Source: Candidatus Cryptobacteroides onthequi
Lineage (GTDB): Bacteria; Bacteroidota; Bacteroidia; Bacteroidales; UBA932
Assembly: GCA_018066125.1 (NCBI GenBank)
Contig: JAGHSA010000050.1
Span: 1 to 64,000, forward strand
Reading direction: 5' to 3'
Length of the DNA: 64,000 nucleotides
Positions 6,842 through 15,600 of the stretch are shown here, piece by piece; within the stretch, counting starts at the first letter, position 1, and each line of letters begins with the position of its first letter. The notes under the pieces are model-generated. The model was given only the letters and a program-made list of their open reading frames with translations, was not told the origin of the DNA and did no database searches. The translations under genes and the position numbers were made by a program.

Positions 6842-9595
6842 ATGAAACGCAAATATATAATAACTCTCATCATCTCGCTTCTGGCAGCCATACCGGTATC
6901 TGCGGTCTTCAACGAGAAGAACCTCAGCCAGACACTTTCCGTGCTGCGCTACGAGCTGTCTCAGCAGAACGAGAAGATGGAAAATCTCCGCGACAGGCTC
7001 CAGAATAACAATGAAAGGCAGCACAGGGAGATGATAGGCATGATCAAGAAGTGCAACGAGCTGGCACTCATCCTGTACTCACAGAACCAGGACTACACAT
7101 TCGATGTCACATACGCTCTTAAGGAAGTCACAGAGAAATATGAAGAGTTCAGCAAGAAGAGGACCCCATATGACGAGGTAGTCAACAGGCTGAACAGCGA
7201 TGTGGACAGATATGAAAGGCTCATCGAATCGCTGCGTCGCCTCCCGCCGGCACTCGATGCCATCAAGGAGATTCCGGACAGCCTCTATCTCGACAAGGAT
7301 GGAGAGGTGATAGGTCTCAGACTGCGCAGGATGATGGGAAAGAAAGGCAGCGGAGCCATCGTGATACCTGCCATGCCATCCGACACTACCGCAGCCGCAG
7401 ACACCGCCGGAAAGCATGACCAAAGCCTCCTCGCAAGCATATTCTCCACTCCTCAGCACAACGAGGACGGCTCAGAGTATCAGGACAACACCCCATTCAT
7501 GCTCGACAGAGAAGGCATGGAAGACCGTGACTCATGTATCGCATACGCCCTCAACCTGCTCCACATCTACAAGGAATCCAGGGACAGGATCATCCAGGAC
7601 AACGAGCACTACGCCACGATGAATGAGCGCCTGAGCGACAGCTACAACTACGCCCAGGACCGGTACAGACTCATCCAGAAGCACATCTTCATCGATGGTC
7701 AGGACAGGTACACCAAAGTCCTCAGGAGGCTTCCTGCATATGCCGGCAGGGCATTTTCTGAAGCCAGGGCCAAGTACGGCACCATCATCGAGGAGCATCA
7801 CGAGGAGGAAGAGCACGGGCATCATCATGAGGGCAGCGAATGGAGGGGACCCATCGTGTCCGCATTCTTCCTGTTCATACTCATCTACCTCGGTCTGACG
7901 GTCCTTCTCAGTTCAGTGATAATGACCGTAATAAACAGGATCGCCGGCAAGGCCGAGACCTTCGATTACAAGCACAGGAAGTTCTGCATCACCATGCTAT
8001 GCGGAGTCATCATCTTCGGGGCGTCCGTGATGATAGCCAACCACTTCATCTCGAACAACTTCATCATCATGGCCTCAAAGCTCCTGCTCATCTTCACCTG
8101 GCTCATGGCGGCGATTCTTGCCTCCATACTAATCAGGGTTGAGCCGGTCTGCACAGAGAAGGCCATGCGCGTCTATTTCCCCGTGGCTCTCATGGGTCTG
8201 ATAGTCATCACTTTCCGCATCATTTTCATACCGAACACACTTATCAATCTGGTCCTTCCGGCCCTGTTCCTCTGCTTCACCATCTGGCAGTTCGCCACAG
8301 ACAGGAGATACAGCAAGACCATCGACAGGACAGACAAGGCGTTCGCCGTACTCTCTCTGACAGTTCTTGCAGCATGCACAGTCATATCATGGACAGGCTA
8401 CGTTCTCCTCAGCATTCAGGTCTTCATCTGGTGGCTGTTCCAGGTGGCTGCCATAGCCACCGTGACTGCCGTAAGTGTCCTTCTCGACAAATACGAAAAG
8501 AAATTCGTCAAGAAGAACATGGTCAGATACAAGGAAAACCACAAGGGAATATCAGACAAGAATCCGGGGGCATTCATCGAAGTCACATGGTTCTATGACC
8601 TGCTCCGCATGGCAGCGATGCCTATGCTCGGAGTCATGACCATCCCTGTCAGCCTCTGGCTCGCGTCTGACGTATTCGACCTTACCGAGATAGTGAAGAA
8701 CCTCTTCTACAAGCCGTTCTTCAACATAAGCGACTCAAGCGGCAACCCTATCCTCCACCTGTCACTGTACAAGATTGTGGTTGTGTCCGGCCTGTTCTTC
8801 CTGTTCAGGTACATCTCATATTCCGCCAAGGCATTCTACCGCCACTATGCCCTTGAAAAGCATATGAGGGAGAGCGGCAAGGATTTCGTGCGCTCAAATG
8901 AGATCAATCTCACACTTGCAAACAACGTCATCGCCATCCTGACATGGGGCATATACCTGATCATCTCCATCACCTTGCTCAAGATCCCTATGGGAGCCAT
9001 CTCGATAGTGGCAGCAGGTCTTGCCACCGGTATCGGTCTCGCGCTGAAGGACGTACTCAACAACTTCATCTACGGCATTCAGCTAATGGCCGGACGACTC
9101 AGGGTCGGTGACTACATCGAGTGTGACGGCGTGAGAGGAAAGGTCGAGAGCATCACATATCAGAGCACTCAGATTCTCACTCTCGAAGGAGCCATCATGT
9201 CGCTGACGAACACCACCCTGTTCAACAAGAATTTCAAGAATCTCACCAAGAACAATGCATACGAATGCGTCAAAATCCCTGTCGGAGTGCATTACGGCGC
9301 GGATGTGAACCAGGTGCGGAGCATGCTCGGCGAGGCCATGAAGTCACTTGACACCATAGACAAGTACGGCAGGCACATCATCGACCCGAAACGTGGCATA
9401 ACAGTTGCTTTCGACGACTTCGGAAGCAGCAGCGTGGACCTTATCGTCAAGCAGTACGTGCTGGTGGAGGAAGAGATCGCATTCATAGCCAAGGCGAAAG
9501 AGATCATCTACAACACCCTGAATGAGAACGGAGTCGAGATCCCGTTCCCTCAGAGAGACGTATATATCCGCCACATAGAAAAGACGGAAGATTAA
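6842..9595 (+). CDS. Large MscS-family mechanosensitive channel with N-terminal coiled-coil domain
   Basis: 917 residues from ATG 6842, which begins a signal peptide (MKRKYIITLI...PVSA) and follows a consensus promoter. Residues about 25-315 are soluble, helical and charged, probably a periplasmic sensor domain. Next comes a Glu/His-rich stretch (about 316-335), many membrane helices, and a conserved MscS core near residue 730 (ATGIGLALKDVLNNFIYG, then GDYIECDGVRGKV). It should act as a tension-gated inner-membrane channel releasing solutes at hypo-osmotic shock. Its layout resembles the long MscK/MscM-like members. The aquaporin and antiporter downstream on the same strand suit an osmotic group. 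The His-rich segment is unusual. Confidence 0.88.
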   Translation: MKRKYIITLIISLLAAIPVSAVFNEKNLSQTLSVLRYELSQQNEKMENLRDRLQNNNERQHREMIGMIKKCNELALILYSQNQDYTFDVTYALKEVTEKYEEFSKKRTPYDEVVNRLNSDVDRYERLIESLRRLPPALDAIKEIPDSLYLDKDGEVIGLRLRRMMGKKGSGAIVIPAMPSDTTAAADTAGKHDQSLLASIFSTPQHNEDGSEYQDNTPFMLDREGMEDRDSCIAYALNLLHIYKESRDRIIQDNEHYATMNERLSDSYNYAQDRYRLIQKHIFIDGQDRYTKVLRRLPAYAGRAFSEARAKYGTIIEEHHEEEEHGHHHEGSEWRGPIVSAFFLFILIYLGLTVLLSSVIMTVINRIAGKAETFDYKHRKFCITMLCGVIIFGASVMIANHFISNNFIIMASKLLLIFTWLMAAILASILIRVEPVCTEKAMRVYFPVALMGLIVITFRIIFIPNTLINLVLPALFLCFTIWQFATDRRYSKTIDRTDKAFAVLSLTVLAACTVISWTGYVLLSIQVFIWWLFQVAAIATVTAVSVLLDKYEKKFVKKNMVRYKENHKGISDKNPGAFIEVTWFYDLLRMAAMPMLGVMTIPVSLWLASDVFDLTEIVKNLFYKPFFNISDSSGNPILHLSLYKIVVVSGLFFLFRYISYSAKAFYRHYALEKHMRESGKDFVRSNEINLTLANNVIAILTWGIYLIISITLLKIPMGAISIVAAGLATGIGLALKDVLNNFIYGIQLMAGRLRVGDYIECDGVRGKVESITYQSTQILTLEGAIMSLTNTTLFNKNFKNLTKNNAYECVKIPVGVHYGADVNQVRSMLGEAMKSLDTIDKYGRHIIDPKRGITVAFDDFGSSSVDLIVKQYVLVEEEIAFIAKAKEIIYNTLNENGVEIPFPQRDVYIRHIEKTED

Positions 9596-9641
9596 CAGAC
9601 CATAAACAAACTCAAGTTCAACCCTTTAATTTTTATCTATC

Positions 9642-10313
9642 ATGAAAAAGTATGTTGCAGAATGCCTCGGAACAGCGGTTCTGACACTTCTTGGCTGCGG
9701 TACAGCAGTCTTCGTAGGATGCGGTGAGCCAGCTGGCGTATTCGCTACAGCAGCTGCATTCGGCCTCGCAGTCATCGCCATGGCTTACACCATCGGCGCC
9801 ATCTCCGGCTGCCACATCAACCCGGCCATCACACTTGGTGTCGCTCTCTCAGGCCGCATGACCTGGAAGGACGCTGCAGGTTACTGGGCAGGCCAGTTCG
9901 TGGGCGGTCTCCTCGGAGCTGCCATTCTTCTCGCCATCTGCTCTTGCGCAGGTGTTGATTTCGGCGGATGCAACGGCGTGGCAAACGCAGGCGGTGCATG
10001 CGGTGCCATCCTCGTGGAGGTAGTCGCTACATTCATCTTCGTGCTTGTAGTTCTCGGAACAACTGACGAGAAGAAGGGCGCAGGCAACCTCGCAGGCCTA
10101 GCAATCGGTCTCACCCTCGTGCTCGTTCACCTCGTCTGCATCAACCTTACCGGTACTTCAGTAAACCCAGCAAGATCATTCGGCCCAGCTGTCCTCAAGG
10201 GTGGCCAGGCTCTTGCTGACCTCTGGGTATTCATCGTCGCACCTCTCGCAGGCGGTGCTCTGGCAGCTTGCGCATGGAAGTGCCTCGGCGGCGAGTGCAA
10301 GTGCTGCAAATAA
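9642..10313 (+). CDS. aqpZ: Aquaporin Z-type water channel, cysteine-rich
   Basis: 223 residues with six membrane helices and both NPA boxes (HINPAITLG and SVNPARSFG). By alignment to E. coli AqpZ, the selectivity positions are Tyr (for Phe43) and conserved His, Thr and Arg, which predicts a water channel rather than a glycerol facilitator. There are 14 cysteines, including a C-terminal cluster (CLGGECKCCK), far more than usual for the family. It lies 46 bases after the MscS gene and ends in a strong terminator, so it may be cotranscribed with it or have its own promoter that I cannot see. Confidence 0.92.
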   Translation: MKKYVAECLGTAVLTLLGCGTAVFVGCGEPAGVFATAAAFGLAVIAMAYTIGAISGCHINPAITLGVALSGRMTWKDAAGYWAGQFVGGLLGAAILLAICSCAGVDFGGCNGVANAGGACGAILVEVVATFIFVLVVLGTTDEKKGAGNLAGLAIGLTLVLVHLVCINLTGTSVNPARSFGPAVLKGGQALADLWVFIVAPLAGGALAACAWKCLGGECKCCK

Positions 10314-10346
10314 TCTGAGACTCAACAATTTCAGAAAATATGACCA

Positions 10347-10383
10347 TTAGTGGCCGGGGCAATGCTCCAGCCACTTTTTTTTG
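10347..10383 (+). terminator. Rho-independent terminator after aqpZ
   Basis: Outer stem AGTGGC (10349-10354) pairs with GCCACT (10370-10375); inner stem GGGGC/GCTCC closes on loop AAT. An eight-T run (10375-10382) follows and merges directly into the next promoter. Confidence 0.85.
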
Positions 10384-10384
10384 C

Positions 10385-10392
10385 TATATTTG
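10385..10392 (+). promoter_or_regulatory. -7 box of the antiporter gene, abutting the aqpZ terminator
   Basis: Exact TATATTTG, preceded by the terminator T-run and GC (TTTTGCTATATTTG). No TTTG lies 19 bases upstream. The start codon at 10398 is only 5 bases after the box, suggesting a leaderless or nearly leaderless mRNA. Confidence 0.55.
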
Positions 10393-10397
10393 TCTTT

Positions 10398-12656
10398 ATG
10401 TCAAATGAGTTGAATTTTGTAGCTGACCTTGCCGTGATTCTCATCTCGGCAGGCATCTTCACGATCATCTCAAAGGCACTGAAGCAGCCTCTAATCCTGG
10501 GATACATCATTGCCGGATTCCTTGTCGGACCGCAGCTGGGCCTGTTCCCATCCCTTTCCAGCATGGAATCCGTGGAGCAGTGGTCCGAGATCGGTATGAT
10601 CTTCCTCATGTTCGCCCTCGGCCTTGAATTCAGTTTCAAGGGTCTTCTCAAGGTGGGCAGCAGCGCACTCATCACAGCTACCTGCAAATTCCTGGGCATG
10701 TTCGCTGTCGGCATGATCGCCGGACCCATGATGGGATGGACCCTGATGGAGAGCATATTCCTCGGAGGACTGCTTTCGATGGCATCCACCACGATAGTGA
10801 TCAAGGCATATGACGAGATGGGGCTCAAGCAGAAGCCCTATGCTCCCATGGTATTCGGCACCCTGGTGGTGGAGGACATCATCGCCATCCTCCTGATGGT
10901 CCTCCTTTCGACCATTGCGGTGTCAAACAGCTTCGCAGGCATGGACATGGTGATGAACATAGCCAAGATGGCGTTCTTCATCATCCTCTGGTTCCTCGTG
11001 GGCATCTACGTGATCCCTACCCTGCTCAAGAAAGCAGGCAGATATATCAACGACGAGATCCTGCTCATCGTCAGCATAGGACTCTGCTTCGGCATGGTCA
11101 CCCTGGCAAGCTCACTCGGATTCTCCTCCGCTCTCGGCGCATTCGTCATGGGATCCATACTCGCAGAGACTACAGAAGGCGAGCACATCAGCGGACTGGT
11201 GACCAACATCAAAAACCTGTTTGGCGCCATATTCTTCGTTTCTGTCGGCATGATGATAGACCCTCACATGATAGCTCAGCACTGGTTCGTCATACTGGTA
11301 CTGACCCTGATCGTGATTGCAGGTCATTTCTTCTTTGCGGCAGCTGGTGTCATTCTCAACGGCAAGGGACTTGACAACGCCGTACACGTAGGTCTCAGCC
11401 TCTCCCAGCTCGGAGAGTTCGCGTTCATCATCGTGAGCCTCGGCACCAGCCTCGGCGTGATGAGAGGATTCATCTATCCGGTCATCATTGCGGTGTCGGT
11501 CATCACCACCTTCACCACCCCTTACATGATCAGGCTCGCAGGACCGGCGACCGTCTGGTTCAGCGAAAAGCTCCCGGCCGGATTCCTGGCACGCATCACA
11601 CCGGAGGAGGACAGAGACCAGGCATCCAGCCGTGCGGAGTCCAACGCCTGGAAGCTCCTGCTCAAGGCATATTTCACCAGAGTGCTTCTCTACAGCGTCA
11701 TGCTCGTAGCTATCTTCCTCGGATCGGAGCTATGGCTTAAGCCGCTCATCGCCAGGCTTCTCCCTTCATGGGGCCAGTACTGGCAGGCAATGCTGTGCGT
11801 GATGATCACTCTCGGCGCGATGATGCCTTTCCTGTTCGGGCTCGCCGTCAATCCCGGCTCCATCAGCAAGCCGGCACAGCAGCTGACACGCCAGAAAGCC
11901 AGCAACTGGTGGCCGATACTGTCGCTCCTGCTCATACGCATCGCCATTGCGGTATGCTTCATCATTTCGGTGCTCATGGCGTACCTCAATCTCGCCTCCG
12001 GCATCATAAGCATCATCGTCATCGGCGCAGTGATATTCTTCTTCTTTGCAAGGATGGGCAAGAAGCACTTCAGGGGTTTCATGCTCCTTGAGAAGCACTT
12101 CCTCACAAACCTCAATGAGAAGGAAGCCGAAGAGCGCCGTCTCACTCCGGTCAGGACCACCGTCCAGGACAAGCTGTCCGGATATGACGTGCATATCGAG
12201 ACCGTCGAGATATCTCCGGACTCGATATATGCCGGGATGATGCTTCAGGAGATTCCTTTCCGCAGGGAGACCGGCATCAACATTGTCAAGATAGTACGCG
12301 GCAAAAGAGGCATAATAGTGCCGAAGGGCACAGAACGTATATTCCCGCACGACAGAGTGCTTGCAGTGGGCACCACGGAGCAGCTTGCCAGATTCACTGA
12401 GATGATGCGCAACGACTCCCACACCGCGGAAGACAGCGACCAGGAGTTCACTGTGATGCCTGTCACGGTGGACGAGTCGTCACCGCTCTGCGGGACAGCG
12501 CTCAGGAACATCGACATGCGCGCATACGGGTGCATGGTCATCAGCATCCTGCGAGACGGAAAGTTCATCACTAACCCGAAGGCAGACTTCGTCTTCGAGA
12601 CCGGCGACACGGTATGGCTGGCGGGAGAGACGGCAGGCTGCAACAGTTTCAAATGA
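10398..12656 (+). CDS. CPA2-type monovalent cation:proton antiporter with two C-terminal RCK_C domains
   Basis: 752 residues from ATG 10398, which opens the first membrane helix. The membrane part (about 1-400) has the sodium/hydrogen exchanger fold of KefB/KefC-type proteins (PLILGYIIAGFLVGP, LGLEFSFKG). A second hydrophobic block follows (about 430-560). The cytoplasmic end carries two TrkA_C/RCK_C-like modules (about 600-670 and 690-750), but no Rossmann TrkA_N domain. It should exchange K+ or Na+ for protons, with ligand gating by the RCK_C domains. The extra hydrophobic block makes it longer than classic KefB. Its stop overlaps or lies 14 bases from the next start. Confidence 0.87.
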   Translation: MSNELNFVADLAVILISAGIFTIISKALKQPLILGYIIAGFLVGPQLGLFPSLSSMESVEQWSEIGMIFLMFALGLEFSFKGLLKVGSSALITATCKFLGMFAVGMIAGPMMGWTLMESIFLGGLLSMASTTIVIKAYDEMGLKQKPYAPMVFGTLVVEDIIAILLMVLLSTIAVSNSFAGMDMVMNIAKMAFFIILWFLVGIYVIPTLLKKAGRYINDEILLIVSIGLCFGMVTLASSLGFSSALGAFVMGSILAETTEGEHISGLVTNIKNLFGAIFFVSVGMMIDPHMIAQHWFVILVLTLIVIAGHFFFAAAGVILNGKGLDNAVHVGLSLSQLGEFAFIIVSLGTSLGVMRGFIYPVIIAVSVITTFTTPYMIRLAGPATVWFSEKLPAGFLARITPEEDRDQASSRAESNAWKLLLKAYFTRVLLYSVMLVAIFLGSELWLKPLIARLLPSWGQYWQAMLCVMITLGAMMPFLFGLAVNPGSISKPAQQLTRQKASNWWPILSLLLIRIAIAVCFIISVLMAYLNLASGIISIIVIGAVIFFFFARMGKKHFRGFMLLEKHFLTNLNEKEAEERRLTPVRTTVQDKLSGYDVHIETVEISPDSIYAGMMLQEIPFRRETGINIVKIVRGKRGIIVPKGTERIFPHDRVLAVGTTEQLARFTEMMRNDSHTAEDSDQEFTVMPVTVDESSPLCGTALRNIDMRAYGCMVISILRDGKFITNPKADFVFETGDTVWLAGETAGCNSFK

Positions 12657-12670
12657 GAAAGATATCAGAT

Positions 12671-15600
12671 ATGAGAAAGTTTTTATCCACAATGGTGGCA
12701 GTCATCCTTGCAGTACTGCCGATGTCGGCTGAGCAGAGGCACAGTTCTCTGGTCAGAGGCAGCATACAGCCTGTAAAGGTGCTCCATTCGGAAGGCGATG
12801 TCAGTGAAAGCTGGCGTCTGACCATGCCGGGAACAGGGCAGGCCATCATCAGCGGCCGCAACTGCTGCACGATGAAAGGCGACTCCTATGTCATCCTTGA
12901 TTTCGGCAAGGAGATCAACGGCGGCGTACGCATTGTCACAGGATCCTTCGACGGGGGCAAGACCGCAAAGGTACGCATCAGGTTCGGAGAGTCTGTGAGC
13001 GAGACCTGCAGCGAGGTCGGAGGAGATGGCGGAGCCACAAATGACCACGCCATCAGGGATTTCGTGACAGAACTCCCATGGCTCGGAGCCAGAGAATTCG
13101 GCATCACCGGATTCAGGTTCGTGCGCATCGACCTGCTGGAAAAGGACATAGCACTCAAGATCCGGGAAGTCAGTGGATTCACTGTAGGCAGCGACGACCC
13201 TATGGTCGGCTCATTCAAGTGCAGCGACCCTCGCATCACCGACATATGGAACACCGCGGCACGCACGGTTCAGCTCAACATGCAGGACTACATCTGGGAC
13301 GGCATCAAGCGCGACCGTCTCGTATGGATCGGTGACATGTACCCCGAGGTCATGTCCATCTGCGCACTTTTCGGCAACACCGACATCGTGCCGAGAAGCC
13401 TCGACTTCGCGCGCGACACCTACCCTCTCCCGGGATGGATGTACGGCATGAGCTCATACTCCATCTGGTGGATGATGATCCAGTACGAATGGTACAGGCA
13501 TTACGGGGATCTTGCATATCTCAAGGAGCAGAGGAGCTACCTCAAGGGACTCCTGAAGCAGATGATCGCATGTGTGGATGAAGACGGTCACGAGCACCTG
13601 CCGGAAGGCCGTTTCCTCGACTGGCCATCCAATGTCAATGAGGAAGCCGAAGGCTGCGGACTCCATGCCCTGATGATCATTTCACTCCAGAACGGAGCGG
13701 ACCTCTGCGAAGTGCTCGGAGAGACCGCTCTCGCGGCCGAATGTCTCAGCACACGCGAGCGTCTCATCAGCGCGGCGCCGTCCGTCGTGGAAAGATATGC
13801 CGGCATAAGGCAGGCAGCCGACAGACCGGGAATGAAGCAGGCGACGGCACTCATGTCACTTGCCGGAATGACCGATGTCTTCAGAGCTGCCGACAATCTC
13901 ATGTACAATGGAGGACATGGATTCTCCACATTCTATGGTTACTTCATGCTCGAGGCCCTGGCTTCGGCAGGACGATACAAAGAGGCCCTCGATATCATTT
14001 CCCAGTACTGGGGCGGCATGCTCGACCTGGGCGCCACATCATTCTGGGAGGACTTCGACCTCGACTGGATGAAGAATGCCGGACGCATCGACGAGATGCC
14101 TCAGCCAGGCAAGGTCGACGTGCACAAGAGTTATGGCGGATACTGCTACCAGGGATACAGACACAGTTTCTGCCACGGATGGGCATCAGGTCCGGTTTCC
14201 TGGATCGACAGGTATGTGCTCGGAATCCAGCCTGAGAGTGTCGGACAGGGCACCATATACCTCGACCCGCATCTCTGTGGGCTTGAATGGGCAGAAGGCA
14301 GCTACCCTGTGGATCAGGGACTGATAAAGATCCGGATCGAGCCCCTTTCTGACGGAAGGACACTTGCAAGGGTGGATGCCCCCGATGGTATCGATTTCGT
14401 TTCAGGCCACAACGTGGTCATCGCCAGGAAGACCATGGACCTGGCACAGAACTCCATCAGGGAGATCGAATCAGGATTCAGGAACGTCCCGGACAGCGTC
14501 AGGATAGGCGTGTACTGGTACTGGATCTCTGACAACATCTCGGAAGAAGGTGTCGTGAAAGACCTCAGAGCCATGAAAGAGGCTGGCATCACACGCGCCC
14601 AGCTGGGCAGCATGGGCGTGGACGGCGTACCGTACGGCAAAGTGAAATTCATGTCTGACGAATGGTGGAAGATCACACGCACGGCTCTCAGGACTGCCAC
14701 TGAGCTCGGCATCGAGATAGGCATATTCAACTGCCCGGGATGGAGTCAGTCAGGAGGCCCGTGGGTCAGCGAAGAGCAGTCCATGAGATATGTGGCATGC
14801 AGCGAACAGACGATAGAAGGTGACGGTACCGTGCAGCAGATCGGCATCCCGTCCGATGGACAGCTGGTCAGGGTACTCGCCTATCCGACTCCCGCAGGCA
14901 GGACGATAGACACCACATTCACCGGAAAGGACGCACTTGACCTGGTTCTTGACGAGCCGGTGACAGTCAGAAGCCTTACGGTCAGCACCACGTCTCCGAT
15001 AAAGACAAGGATGAGACTTATCCACGAGGGAAAGGTGGTCAGCATATTCCACTTCGACAGGAGCAACCGCAGCCTCAACGTAGGATTCGATCCGGACGCA
15101 CCGGTGGTCATTTCCATTCCTGAGGTGACCGGAGTGGATTTCAGATTCGAGGTGGACGATCCCGGTGATGCCGAGATCAGGCTTCAGCTCAGTGAGACCG
15201 CCCGTGTCGAGCGTTTCGCAGAGAAATCCCTGGCAAAGATGTTCCAGACTCCCCTCCCGATGTGGGGAGAATATATGTGGGACACTCCAGCGGCAAGTTC
15301 CGATCCTGAGGGAAAGATCATCATCTCGGACATAAGAGACCTCACTTCGGCAGTGAAGGAAGGAACCATCACATGGGAAGTGCCTGAAGGCAGATGGACC
15401 ATAGGCACATTCAGCATGAAGACGACAGGAGTCAAGAACTCCCCTGCCGTACCTGAAGCCACAGGACTCGAGACGGACAAGATGAGCCGCAGGCATATCG
15501 AATCCCACTTTGAAAACTACCTTGGAGAAATATTCAGACGCATACCGGCTGCGGAAAGAGCAAGCTGGAAGACCGTCGTCGAAGACAGCTACGAGACCGG

